Positions 13,009 through 24,690 of a DNA stretch of 64,000 nucleotides are shown one piece after another. Numbering within the stretch: position 1 is the first letter of the stretch; every line of letters begins with the position of its first letter. The notes under the pieces are model-generated. The model was not told where the DNA came from and searched no databases. It worked only from the letters and a program-made list of their open reading frames with translations. A program made the translations under genes and the position numbers. The stretch comes from Manis javanica (lineage: Eukaryota > Chordata > Mammalia > Pholidota > Manidae). The stretch is taken from positions 1,319,501 to 1,383,500 of the forward strand of contig NC_133162.1 of the NCBI RefSeq assembly GCF_040802235.1. Reading direction: 5' to 3'.

Positions 13009-14675
13009 CTCTGTGTGCCAAGGACCTCGCGGCTCAGTCCGCGGGTCACACGTGGCAAGGAATGATCTGCAGAATCTGAGAGGCAGTGGAGTGGTTGAGA
13101 AGCACCTACAAGCAGAGAGCTGCTCAGAGGAGCGGGTCTGGGTGGGGACCTGGAGTGGATGAAACCACTGCGGCCTCCTTGCCGCCCCGGCCGCACTCCG
13201 GGTCTGGCAGGTGCAGAGCCTGCAGGAGGCTGGGCCCCACGGCCCTGTGTCCCGTCGGGCCCGTGTGGCATGCTGTGGAGGCGGAACAGGTAAGTGGGTG
13301 GGGCGCTGGGTGAAGACCCAATACCTACCGCCGGCCCCTCAGCCCACCCCACCCACCTCTTCATTCCCTTTGCTTAATGCCACCAAAGGTCCTTCTGGCC
13401 TGGGGTTCTCTCTTCTTTCCTCCCTGAGAGCAGAGGTGGTACAAGCCATGTTTGCTGTTTAATAAACTCTGAAGGACGTGCCTGCCAGCCACAAGGAGCC
13501 TGTGCAGCACTCAGAGATGAATGTTGGCCTTAAACACGTGGACCCTTCCAGACAAAGAGTCCAGGTGCTGACTCGTCCTGATTGAGTTCATTGCCAAACG
13601 TCCAGGAGGCTCCTAAAGGCTTGTCTGGGGGGCTGGGGTGTAGACAGTGTCGATGAGAGTCGGAACCCTTCATCCCGAGCGGGTCACAGTCACCAGCTCG
13701 GAATCCGTCCCTCCCCGAGGCTGGGCCTGGCTTCCCTCTGAGGCCAGCTCTTCCTGAGCCCAGTCTGCGGCTCGCTGGTGGGGTCTCCTGCGACACCCCG
13801 TGCAGACTGTGTCCACCTGGAAGGTGATGCCACGGGCATGTGCTGAGGGGTTAGGAGCACAGGTGAGACTAGTCACACCAGAGGGCCCCCAGGAAGGCTG
13901 CAGGGGGAATGGACACGGCCCGCTGGGGAGCACACCTGTCGGTAAGTGGAGGCTGCTGCTGGGATGCAGGCCCAGGCGGCCCAGGGCCGGATGTGGGCAG
14001 CGAGCATCTCTGGTCTGGGCCCTGGAGCCCATTCACCCGCCTGAAGCTCACCTTGGGGGCTGGACCAGCAGGGCTGTGTTTCCAAGACAGGCAACATGTG
14101 CCTGTGAAATTCACAGGGAAAGATGGGTGACATTTTCACGGGGCTACACTGTTCCCGCAGCGCAGGTCCTGGCCTTCAACCCCTGTACCAAAGAGGGCTG
14201 TTTGCGGCCTGAACGGAAAACTAGCATCGCCACCCACCCTCACCTGCCAACGGAGGTGAGAGCAGGGCAGGAGGAGGCGGCCTCTGCTGGGGGTGCTCCC
14301 AGCTCACGCAGCCCAGCAGACCCGCCACCAGGCCCCGGCACTTGCTGACCGCAGCTGGCCCCACACCTGCAGGGCTGCAGTGGGGGTCCCTCGCCCTCTG
14401 AGCCCCCAGCTCCGCGAGCACACCCAGCTGTCTGGTGAGACCCTACTGTCGGGTAGGGTCTTACGGGGCAGGCCTTCCATGGGCTGCCTGCTCAGGAACA
14501 CCAACCACCACACACTCTTAACAGGTGCCCCTCAAATCACCACCCAATCAAGGAAAAGAAAACCGATAGGAGTTGTGGGCGCCGGGCACACCCAGCCATC
14601 TCCGCAGCCCCGGGAGTGGGTGTGCTGTCATCTGCAAGATACTGTTTGTCTGCTCCTCAAATCCCAGGGAGCCTC

Positions 14676-14790
14676 TGGCCTGAAGGGAGTGGGCCCAGCC
14701 CTCCTTCCAGTGCACAGAGCATGAATAGGTAGGACGTCTCAGCACCTCCCTCTGTGATGTTCTCTAAGGATTTAAGCTGACATGTTCCCC
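14676..14790 (+). repeat. Local direct duplication, copy A
   Basis: This block, from TGGCCTGAAGGGAGTGGGCC to CATGTTCCCC, recurs at 15554-15670 with about six substitutions and one 2-base indel. It is either a recent segmental duplication of about 880-bp spacing or two copies of an unnamed interspersed repeat. Confidence 0.85.
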
Positions 14791-15553
14791 ACAGGATGCA
14801 CGATGCACGGAGGGCTGACCTCTCCAGCGCACAGCCCCCCTCGGGAGCCAGGTGGCATTTCACTACAGATCTGTACACAGGCGTGTATCTACCAAGGAGA
14901 CTCCGAAATGCCCGGCTCTGATTTGGGCTGTGGATGGGAACAGCTTTCTCTGTGCTGTCACTGCCCCCCACCCCCCACTCATGACCGAGTTGCAGAACGC
15001 AAGGCAGGGGGGGCCGGTGTTTCATCGGGCGCCCGCTGGCGCGTCTCAGAGCCCCTCTCGTCACATCTCAGCAAACGGCAGTATCAGATCCCCTTGCGTT
15101 GTTTCCACCACAGCCCTGCCAGCCCCAGTCAAGCGCCAGTTTTCTCTGCACAACCAGAGAAACTGAGGCAGGAGGCGAGAATGGCCACTTCTTTCACAGA
15201 AAAGTGGTGGGAATCAGCCAAGAAGCAGCTGTTCCCTAAGAACACGAGAGCAGAAGGAGGTGGCCTAAGAAGTGTGGTCAAGAGGCGAATTGTCCTTCTT
15301 GATTGAGTTTCAGAAAAACACCACCCAAGCACAGGGCAGGTAGGGGCTGAGGCTGGGGCCACACAGGTGTGCAGGTGCTAGAAAGGCAGTGAGGCCCAGC
15401 TAGGACTGGGGGCGGGGCCTGCGCACACAGCGCTCACCACGCCCGGGCTGAGTGAGGTCACAGCCTGGCTCCCCACCCGTGGCTGCCATGGAAACAAGCT
15501 CTGGCTTTGCCTATGTGATAAAAAAAACTCCGTGTTTAAGAGGAGAAACCTCC

Positions 15554-15670
15554 TGGCCTGAAGGAAGTGGGCCCAGCCGTCCTTCCAGGGCACACAGAGC
15601 ATGAATAGGTAGGACGTCTCAGCACCTCCCTCTGAGATATTCTCTAAGGATTCAAGCTGACATGTTCCCC
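15554..15670 (+). repeat. Local direct duplication, copy B
   Basis: Second copy of the block at 14676-14790, in the same orientation. The sequences diverge sharply on both sides, so the duplicated unit is about 115 bases. Confidence 0.85.
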
Positions 15671-17403
15671 CAGGCTGTTAGCTTTCTAGCTGCGTATGCA
15701 TGCACGCTAAATATAAGCGAGTTCAACAGCTCAGACCTGTGCAGAAAGACCTCAGCCCACACCGAAACAGCAGAGCCCCTGCAGCGTCCACACAGAAGCA
15801 TCCGTGTCTCCGGCACTTACAGTTGTCTGTCCTCACCGCGTCTCATCCTGACCGGCTCTCCCAAGACGCAGGCCTGCGTGTGCGACCAGACACAGGCTTC
15901 TATGACTCAGCAAGCCTTCCAGCTTTCCTGTTTCAGATGGAATTTACCAGGCTGTAACTCCCTCCAGGGGGAGGCACCATCCCCTGGCGTTCCTCAGCAG
16001 AAGCCTATGGCAGGATCACTAAGCTCTCGAAGGAGGAGGAGGCCGTGTAAATGCTGCACACAGACGGGTGCTCCCGGTAACGCCAGGAGGCTCCACTGGG
16101 AGCCTGCACAGACCACCAGGGGTCGGGAGGGAGCCGCTGCTCTGCCCGCTGGGAAAGGCACAGCCCTGGGGATGAGGTCCAGAAAGCTGCTCTGCTCTGT
16201 GTTCACAGGAAGGGTCCTGGGCCCAGGGCCGGTGCGGCCACAGCCTCACAGGACCAGACAGGTGAGGGGCAGGCAGTGTGGGTGACTCTGCCCGCGGGCT
16301 TTCCCAGCTCTGCCTCAGGAGCGCATGCTGGTCCCCTCTGCCTTAGAGGATCCCCTCTGGACTTTATGTCACTAAAGACCAATAGTATGAGCAAACTTCC
16401 ACTCCAAAGAACATCTTTTACTTGAAATGGTGAGACATAGAAGGGGTTGGTATCCATGAAAATGCAGAAATGAATCCAGCAGATAAGACCAGAGATTGCT
16501 GAGCACATGAGCCCCCTGGCAGAAACTCCAGTGGACCCTCAGACTTCCTGAGAACCAAACTGTAACTCAGTCCGCCTTTTGGGAGATGCAGCCGCCTCCA
16601 GGCTTCCGGGCTGGAGGCACTAGAATCGAGCTGGTCCGACTCAATCAGGGAAACAGTCAGGGCCTGATGCAGGTGGCCTGGCCTGCCCGGCCTTGCCCAG
16701 GACATAAACTGCAGCTGTCCCAGAGTCTGGAAGTGTGCAGGGGACATAGCTCCCGGCCCTGATCCTCCCCAGAGGGTCCCTGCAACCCCTGCTCCCAGCC
16801 AGCTCTGCCCTAGGCACCTAGGTCTATACCCACCCCTGCCCAGTCCCATCTCTTCCCACTGGACTCAAATGTTCAAATTCCACCCGATACCAGAGCAGCG
16901 GGCATCCTTCTGACATGACCCACAGAGTAAATGCCAATAATAACAAAACATGACACAACATTAATGATCGTGGAACCTTAGCTTTGGTGATACTTGCTGT
17001 TCATCCAGTTCTGGTTAATGCTCACTAATTAGAACCAATTACCAAGCTGACTAATTAAGACCATTGCTGTGCCTTTGACAAGATGCTACTGATGCTGGTG
17101 AGGACCTCTCCCGATCGGTACTCCCCAGGCCCTGACGTGCTCTGCTCACTCGAAAGTCATGAAAAGTCCATGGACGGCCTATTACCACAGTGTCCACGTT
17201 CCAGGGGAGGCCCCAGGAGGATGGGCGTCTGCACCCACTCTCACAGCGGACAGGCATTGTGGCCAGAGGAACCCACCGAGCCGACACCACAGGCCCTACA
17301 ATAGGAACACACTCATGCTGTGGGTCTGTCCAGGCCCCAGCACCTGTCTCAGAGGGTGGCTACTCTCTGGGTCAGAGGGACACAGCAGCTGGTGGCCTCT
17401 GCA

Positions 17404-17800
17404 GGCAACGAACTTTAACTCAGCAATTCAACTTCTAGGAATTTATCCTAAGGAAATGATGTAATGATGGTGCTTTTGTAGAGATTTGCTTAACAAATAC
17501 TCTCATCACACTTCCTCTGTGCCAGGCACTGTGCCAGGAACTTCAAATATAACTCATTTAGGGAGGATTACAACAATGTTGCTGATAATGTAACAGCGAA
17601 CGATTGAAAGCATCCTAAATGTCCAACAGCAGAGAGACAGTTAACATAAGGACGGACCTCACGCTACAGGAACACAACGGCACCATTTAAAAGTACCTTA
17701 CATCCATACGTACTGACATAGATATAATCAACATATTAAGGATTTTTAAAAGCCAGCTATAAGAGTATAGTGTGATCGCATTTATATTTTTCAAACTAAG
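17404..17800 (+). repeat. Old L1 3' region with possible MIR insertion
   Basis: 'aactcagcaattcaacttctaggaatttatcctaaggaaa' and, after a break, 'caacaatgttgctgataatgtaacagcgaacgattg' and 'catcctaaatgtccaacagc' are successive L1 ORF2-tail phrases. Between them, about 17505-17570, is 'ctgtgccaggcactgtgccagg', typical of an antisense MIR. Confidence 0.6.
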
Positions 17801-17802
17801 TA

Positions 17803-18175
17803 TGTGCATAAAAGACAGACATATAGACAATGGAATAGCATGGTGCACCCACAAATAAACTCTCACCTATATGGTCAACCAGTTTCTGAAAAGGGTGCCA
17901 AAACCAGTCAACAGAGAAAGGACACTCTTTTCAACAAATGGTGCTGGGAAAACTGGACATCCACACGCAAAAGAATGAAGTTGGGCCCTTACCTAACACA
18001 CTACATGAAATTAACTCAAAATAGATCAGGACCTAAAGGTACAACCTGAAACAATAAAACTCTTAGAATGAAAGAGGACAAAAATCTTCACAACATTGGA
18101 CTTGGCAATGATTTCTTTGATATGACACCAAAGGCCCAGGTAACAAGAGAAAAACAGACAAAATGGGCTTCATGA
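17803..18175 (+). repeat. Old L1 ORF2 fragment, left half of a split element
   Basis: Carries the ORF2 sequence around 'acaaatggtgctgggaaaactggac' and 'aaataaactctcacctatatggtc', ending '..aacagacaaaatgggcttcatga'. The continuation of the same ORF2 sentence is found at 24105. The two halves belong to one element interrupted by a later L1. Confidence 0.8.
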
Positions 18176-18886
18176 GGAGAAGGCTTAAACATGGTGGCAT
18201 GAGAGGTGAGACATAAATCTCCCAAAACCACACATAATATGAAAGTATAGCAAATACATCTAATCCTGAAAGAGCAACAGGAAAGAATGCTGTGGCAGAC
18301 TGCCTATACCTGCAGAAAATAGCAAACTTCAAGGAAAAGGGTCAAGTACCAAAGCCATGATCCGGAGGGACCCCAGCCACTCTGGGACAAAAGAAAGGCG
18401 GGCACTCTCAGAGACTTCCTAACAGTGAGAGGGCTGCTAAAGGGGCAAGGATTGCACAGCTTGCTGCTCAGGAGAAAGGACAGGTGGGCAAAATTGTCTG
18501 GGTGCACTCTGCCCAGCAGGTTGGGAACTTTCAGGAGCTTCAGGTGCTCCATCTCCATGGCTGGCTGTGCAGCTACAAGGGCCCCCACTATATGCAGCCT
18601 GCTTCGCCTTCCTCCCAGTTGGCACCAGCTTGCAAACTGGCTGCCCCTGCCATTGCGCCAGACCAGCCAGAGGGTGGCGCCGCCTACAGCAGCTACAAGC
18701 ACAAAGCATAGAGGCTTCTCCCTGCACACTCGGCCCACTGGCCCTGGCAGTGGAGGCAAGCATTGAAGCCAGGAAACAGGAAAGAGCTCTTTCCTCCCAA
18801 CAGCACCAGCGTCACTCACCTATGACCCCTGCCATTGCTCCAGGGGCTGAGCAGCTCCAGAAAATAGAGCTTCTGGGCACTAGAAG

Positions 18887-19620
18887 GTGCCACCTACAAA
18901 TATGAAATGTCAAAGGCGGCACCTGGTTCAAACCAAAATCCCACAAACTCCAGAAAGAGAGCCAAGTGAAACTGAACTCATCAATCGTCCTGAAAGAGAT
19001 TTCAAAATAAAAATCATAAACATGCTCATGGAGCTACAGAAAAATATTCAAGACCTCAGGGAGGAATTCAAAAATGAGATACAAACATTGAAGAATACAG
19101 TATCTGAAATGAAACATACAATGGAGGGATTTAAAAGCAGAATAGATGAAGTAGAGGAGATGGTAAATGAAATAGAAATTAGAGAAAAGGAATACAAAAA
19201 AGCTGAGGCACAGAGAGAAAAAAGAACTTCTAGGAATGAAAGAATATTGAGAGAATTGTGTGATCAATTCAAATGGAACAATATTTGCATCATAGGGGTA
19301 CTAGAAGAAGAAGAAGAGAGAAAAAGGGATAGAAAGTGTCTTTGAGGAGGTAATTGCTGAAAACTTCCCCATTCTGGGGAAGGAGAGAGTCTCTCAGGCC
19401 ATGGAGGTACACAGATCTCCCAACACATGGGACCCAGGGAAAACAACACCAAGACATATAATAATTAAAATGGCAAAGATCAAGGATAAGGACAGAGTAT
19501 TAAAAGCAGTCAGAGAGAGAAAAAAGATCACATACAAAGGAAAACCCATCAGGCTATCATCAGACTTCTCAGCAGAAACCTTACAGGCCAGAAGGGACAT
19601 GATACATTTAATGCAATGAA
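18887..19620 (+). pseudogene. L1 ORF1 remnant (RNA-binding coiled-coil protein)
   Basis: The first open segment, 18887-19345, has a long heptad-rich coiled coil from about residue 45, starting MLMELQKNIQDLREEF. It is followed by the start of the RRM-like domain (RNERILRELCDQFKWNNICI). A frameshift near 19342 moves the C-terminal domain to another frame at 19401-19619, including PRHIIIKMAKIKDKDRVLKA. L1 ORF1p normally binds L1 RNA as a trimer and chaperones retrotransposition. This copy is broken. Confidence 0.85.
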
Positions 19621-20054
19621 GCAGAAGGGGCTGAACCAAGAACACTCTACCAGCAAGATTATCATTTAAATTTGAAGGAGGGATTAAACAATTCCCAGAC
19701 AACCAAAAGCTGAGAGAATTTACCTCCCATCAACCATCTCTATAGCGTATGTTGGAGAAACTGCTATAGATGGAAGTGTTCCTAAGGCTAAATAGCTGTC
19801 ACCAGAGAAAATAAAACCACAGTAAAGAAAGTAAACCAATTAATTACTAGACAGATGCAAAATCAAATCAACTACCCCCGAAGTCAGTCAAGGGATAGAC
19901 AGAAAGTACAGAATATGATACCTAATATATAATTGAGAAGGAAGAAAAAGGAGGGAAAAAAAAGAACCTTTAGATAGTGTTTATAACAGCATACTAGGTG
20001 AGTTAAGTTGGACTGTTAGATAGTAAGGAAGTTACCCTTGAACCTTTGGTAACC

Positions 20055-23000
20055 ATGAATCTAAAGCCTGTAATGGCAATAAGTACACACCTATTGATAA
20101 CCACCCTAAATATAAGTGGTCTGAATGCACCAATCAAAAGACAGAGTCACTGAATGGATAAAAAAAACCAGACCCATCTATATGCTGCCTACAAGAGACT
20201 CACTTCAAACCCAAAGACATGTGTGGACTAAAAGTGAAGGGATGGAAAAAGATATTTCATGCAACTAATAGGGAGAAAAAAGCTCAGTACTTGTATCAGA
20301 CAAAATAGACTTCAAAACAAAGATAGTAACAAGAGACAAAGAAGGACATTGCATAATGATAAAGGGGTCAGTCCACCAAGAGGATACAACCATTATAAAT
20401 ATTTATGCACCCAACCACAGGAGCATCCACATATGTGAAACAAACACTAACAGTATTAAAGGGGGAAATAGAATTCATTTTAGTAGACTTCAACACACCA
20501 CTCACTCCAAAGGATAGAGCCATCAGACAGAAAAGAGTAAGGAGACAGAGGCACTGAACAACACACTAGAACAGATGGACCTAATAGACATCTATAGAAT
20601 ACTCCACCCAAAAGCAGCAGGATACACATTCTTCTCAATTACCCATGGAACATTTTCAAGAACAGATCATTTACTAAGCCACAAAAAGAGCCTCAGTAAA
20701 TTCAAAACTATTGAAATTGCACCAACCAGCTTCTTCGACTACAAAGGTATGAAACTAGAAATAAATTATGCAAGAAAATAAAAAAGCCCACAAACACATG
20801 GAGGCTTAACAACATGCTAAATAACCAATGGATCAATGACCAAATAAAAACAGAGATCAAGCAATATATGGAGAAAAATGACAACAGTAACTCAACACCA
20901 CAAAAAAAAAAATCTGTGGGACGCAGCAAAGGCTGTGCTAAGAGGGAAATATATTGCAATACAGGCCTACCTCAGGAAAGAAGAACAATCCCATATGAAC
21001 AGTCTAAACTCACAATTAATGAAACTAGAAAAAGAAGAACAAATGAGGCCCAAAGTCAGTAGAAGAAGGGGCATAATAAAGATTAGAGTAGAAATAAATA
21101 AAATCAAGAAGAATAAAACAATAGAAAGAATCACTGAAAGCAGGAGCTGGTTTTTCAAGAAAATAAACAAAATAGATAAACTGCTAGCCATACTCATCAA
21201 GAAATAAAGAGCCTACACACACAAACAGAATCAGAAATGAGAAAGGAAAAACTACTATGGACACCACAGAAATACAAACAATTATGAGAGAACGCTATGA
21301 AAAATTATATGCTAACAAATTGGAAAACCTAGAAGAAATGGAAACTTTCTAGAAAAATACAACCTTCCAAGGCTGACCCAGGAAGAAACAGAAGATCTGA
21401 ACAGACCAATTACCAGCAACGAAATTGAACTCGTAATCAGAAACCTACCTAAGAACAAAACCCCTGGACCGGATGGCTTCACCGCTGAATTTTATCAAAC
21501 ATTTAGTGAAGACCTGATATCCACCCTCCTTAAAGTTTTCCAAAAAATGGAACAGGAGGAAATACTTCCAAACTCATTCTATGAGGCCAACATCACTCTA
21601 ATACCAAAACCAGGCAAAAACACCATAAAAAAAGAAAATTACAGACCAATATCCCTGATGAACATAGATGCAAAAATACTCAACAAAATATTAGCAAATT
21701 TAATTAAAAAATACATCAAAAAGATCATCCATCATGATCAAGTAGGATTTATTCCACGGATGCAAGGAGGGTACAACATTTGAAAATTCATCAACATCAT
21801 CCACCACATCAACAAAAGGAAGGGCAAAAACCACATGATCATCTCCATAGATGCTGAAAAAGCATTCCACAAAATTCAACATCCATTCATGATAAAAACT
21901 CTCAACAAAATGGATATAGAGGGCAAGTACCTCAACATAATAAAGGCCATATATGACAAACCCACAGCCAACGTTTACTTAACAGCGAGAAGCTGAAAGC
22001 TTTTCCTCTAAGATCAGAAAGAAAACAGGGATGCCCACTCTCCCCACTTTTATTTAATATAGTACTGGAGGTCCTAGCCATGGCAATCAGACAAAACAAA
22101 GAAATAAAAGGCATCCAGATTGGTAAGAAGTCAAACTGTCACTGTTTGCAGATGACATGATATTGTAAATAAAGAAAAACCTAAAGAATCCACCCCAGAT
22201 CTACTAGAACCAATAACTGAATGCAGCAAAGTTTCAGGATACAAAATCAATGCACAGAAATCTGCTGCATTCCTATATACTAACGATGAACTAGCAGAAA
22301 GAGAAATCAGGAAAACAATTCCATTCACAATTGCATCAAAAAGAATAAAATGCCTAGGAATAAACCTAATCAAGGAAGTGAAAGACCTATACCCTGAAAA
22401 CTATAAGACACTCATAAGAGAAATTAAAGAAGATACCAATAAATGGAAATATATTCCATGCTCATGGATAGGAAGAATTAATATTGTCAAAATGGCCATC
22501 TTGCCTAAAGCAATCTACAGATTCAATGCAATCCCCATCAAAATACCAAGGGCATTCTTCAACAAACTAGAGCAAATAGTTCTAAAATTCATATGGAACC
22601 ACAGAAGACCCCGAATAGCCAAGGCAATCCTGAGAAGGAAGAATAAAGTGGGGGATTACACTCCCCAACTTCAAGCTCTACTACAAAGTCACAGTATCAG
22701 GACAATTTGGTACTGGCACAAGAACAGACCCATAGATCAATGGAACATAATAGAGAGCCCAGATATAAAACCAAGCATATATGGTCAATTAATATACAAT
22801 AAAGGAGCCATGGACATACAATGGGGAAATGACAGCCTCTTCAACAGCTGGTGCTGGCAAAACTGGACAGCTACATGTAAGAGAATGAAACTGAATTATT
22901 ATCTAACTCCATGCACAAAAGGAAATGAACTTTTTCCTGAATGCAACTCCTCGGACAAGGGAAACAAAAGCAAAAATGAAGAAATGGGATTACATGAAGT

Positions 23001-23700
23001 TAAAAAGCTTCTGTACAGCAAAGGACATCATCAGTAGAACAAAAAGGCATCCTACAGTATGGGAGAATGTATTTGTAAATGACATATCTGACAAGGGGTT
23101 AACATCCAACATATATAAAGAATTCACACACCTCAATACCAAAAAGCAAATAACCCAATTAAAAAATTGGGTTGGAGGATATGAACAGACAGTTCTCCAA
23201 AGAAGAAATTCAGATGGCCAACAGGCACATGAAAAGATGCTCCACATTGCTAATTATGAGGGAAATGCAAATTAAAACCACAATGAGATATCACCTCACA
23301 CCAGTTAGGATGGCTAACATAGAAAAGACTGGGAAAAACAAATGCTGGCAAGGATGCAGAGAAAGGGGAACCCTCCTACACTGCTGATGGGAATGTAAGC
23401 TAGTTCAACCATTGTGGAAAGCAGTATGGAGGTTCCTCAAAAAAACTAAAAGTAGAAATACCAATTTACCCAAAGAAAGCAAGATCTCAGATTCAAAAAG
23501 ACATATGCAGCCCCAGGTTTGTTGCAGCACTATTTACAATAGCTAAGATATGGAAGCAACCTAAGTGTCCATCAGTAGATGAATCGATAAAGAAGATACG
23601 GTGCATATGCACAATGGAATATTATTCAGCTATAAGAAGAAAACGAATCCTACCGTTTGCAACAACATGGATGGAGCTAGAGGGTATTATGCTCAGTGAA
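20055..23700 (+). pseudogene. L1 ORF2 remnant (endonuclease and reverse transcriptase)
   Basis: The endonuclease part begins near 20055 and includes SRTDHLL at about 20650-20680, corresponding to the catalytic Asp-His region. The reverse-transcriptase part includes [10 protein letters not shown] near 21450, the [14 protein letters not shown] stretch near 21740 and the FADD catalytic motif at 22145-22156. A stop follows shortly after FADD at 22166. Several frameshifts split the rest, of which the longest intact piece is 22378-23037 (219 codons). It is not functional. Confidence 0.9.
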
Positions 23701-24104
23701 ATAAGCCAGTGGAGAAAGACAAGTACCAAATGATTTCACTCATCTGTGGAGCATAAGAACAAAGCAAAACTGAAGGAACAAAACAGCAGCAGAATCACAG
23801 AACCCAAGAATGGACTAATAGTTACCAAAGGGGAGGGGGCTGGGAAGGAGGGAGAGGGAATTGAGGGGTATTATGATTAGTACACATGGTGTAGTGGGGG
23901 TCACGGGGAGACAGTGTACCACAGAAAAGACAAGTAGTGACTCTGGCATCTTACTGCATTAATGGACAGTGACTTCAATGGGGTATGGGGGGACTTGATA
24001 ATATGGGTAAATGTAGTGACCACAATGTTTTTCATGTGAAACCTTCATAAGTATGTATATTAGTGATATCTTAATAAAAAAAATATGCTAAGCTGAAAAG
24101 AAAA

Positions 24105-24690
24105 GGGCTTCATGAAAACTTTAAATCTTGCTTATCAAAAGACTATCTGCAGAGTAAAAAGGTAACCCACAGAACAGGAGAAAATGTTTGTAAATCATAT
24201 GTCTGATAAGGGATTAAAATCCTGAATATATAGAGAACTCCTAAAACTCAACAACCTGATTACAAAACGGGAAAGGGCTTGCATAGATAATTCCCCAAGA
24301 AGTGCGCAAAAAGCACATGAAAATGTGCTCCACATGGCTGACCATTCGGGAAGTGCACGTAGAGCTTCAGCGGGGCCACCTCGGTCAGAAGGCGCTGCCC
24401 TCAAACAGAAAACGAAGGGTCGGTGCTGACGCCAAGAACCCAGAGCCCTGAGCACAGCTAGGGATGCAAAATAGTGCGGCCACTGTGAAGGCAGCATGGT
24501 GGCTCCTCAAAACGCTCAACGAAGAACTAGCACGTGACCAGCAGGCCACTCCTGAGAATACACACAAAGGCCTGGAAGCAGGGCCTCCAAGAGCTGTGTG
24601 CCCACCGACCGGCACGGCTACTTATCACGACAGTCAGACACTGACGCAGCCAGGGCGCCCACAGACAGTAAGCGGATAAGCGAATTGTGT
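24105..24690 (+). repeat. Old L1 ORF2 fragment, right half of a split element
   Basis: Continues the ORF2 sequence from 18175: 'catgaaaactttaaatcttgc..atcaaaagac', 'ggtaacccacagaacaggagaaaatg' and 'tctgataagggattaaaatcctg'. It grades into a more eroded tail up to about 24690. No poly(A) is visible. Confidence 0.75.

Larger units (their letters stand above)
13009..17403. other. Intergenic sequence, no gene recognised
   Basis: GC-rich, unique-looking sequence between two old L1 loci. It has many overlapping ORFs of 60-200 codons on both strands, none similar to a known protein. It holds a 115-bp block present twice, described separately. Confidence 0.5.
18176..24104 (+). mobile_element. Near-full-length, inactive L1 retrotransposon
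   Basis: This element of about 5.9 kb has a 5' UTR start ('catggtggcatgag' near 18190), ORF1, ORF2 and a 3' UTR, and ends in an A-rich tail around 24075-24104. The 11-base target-site duplication GGGCTTCATGA flanks it at 18165-18175 and 24105-24115. ORF1 and ORF2 are both broken by frameshifts and stops, so it cannot move autonomously. Its 3' UTR matches the antisense fragment at 46917-47234, so both belong to one subfamily. Confidence 0.92.
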
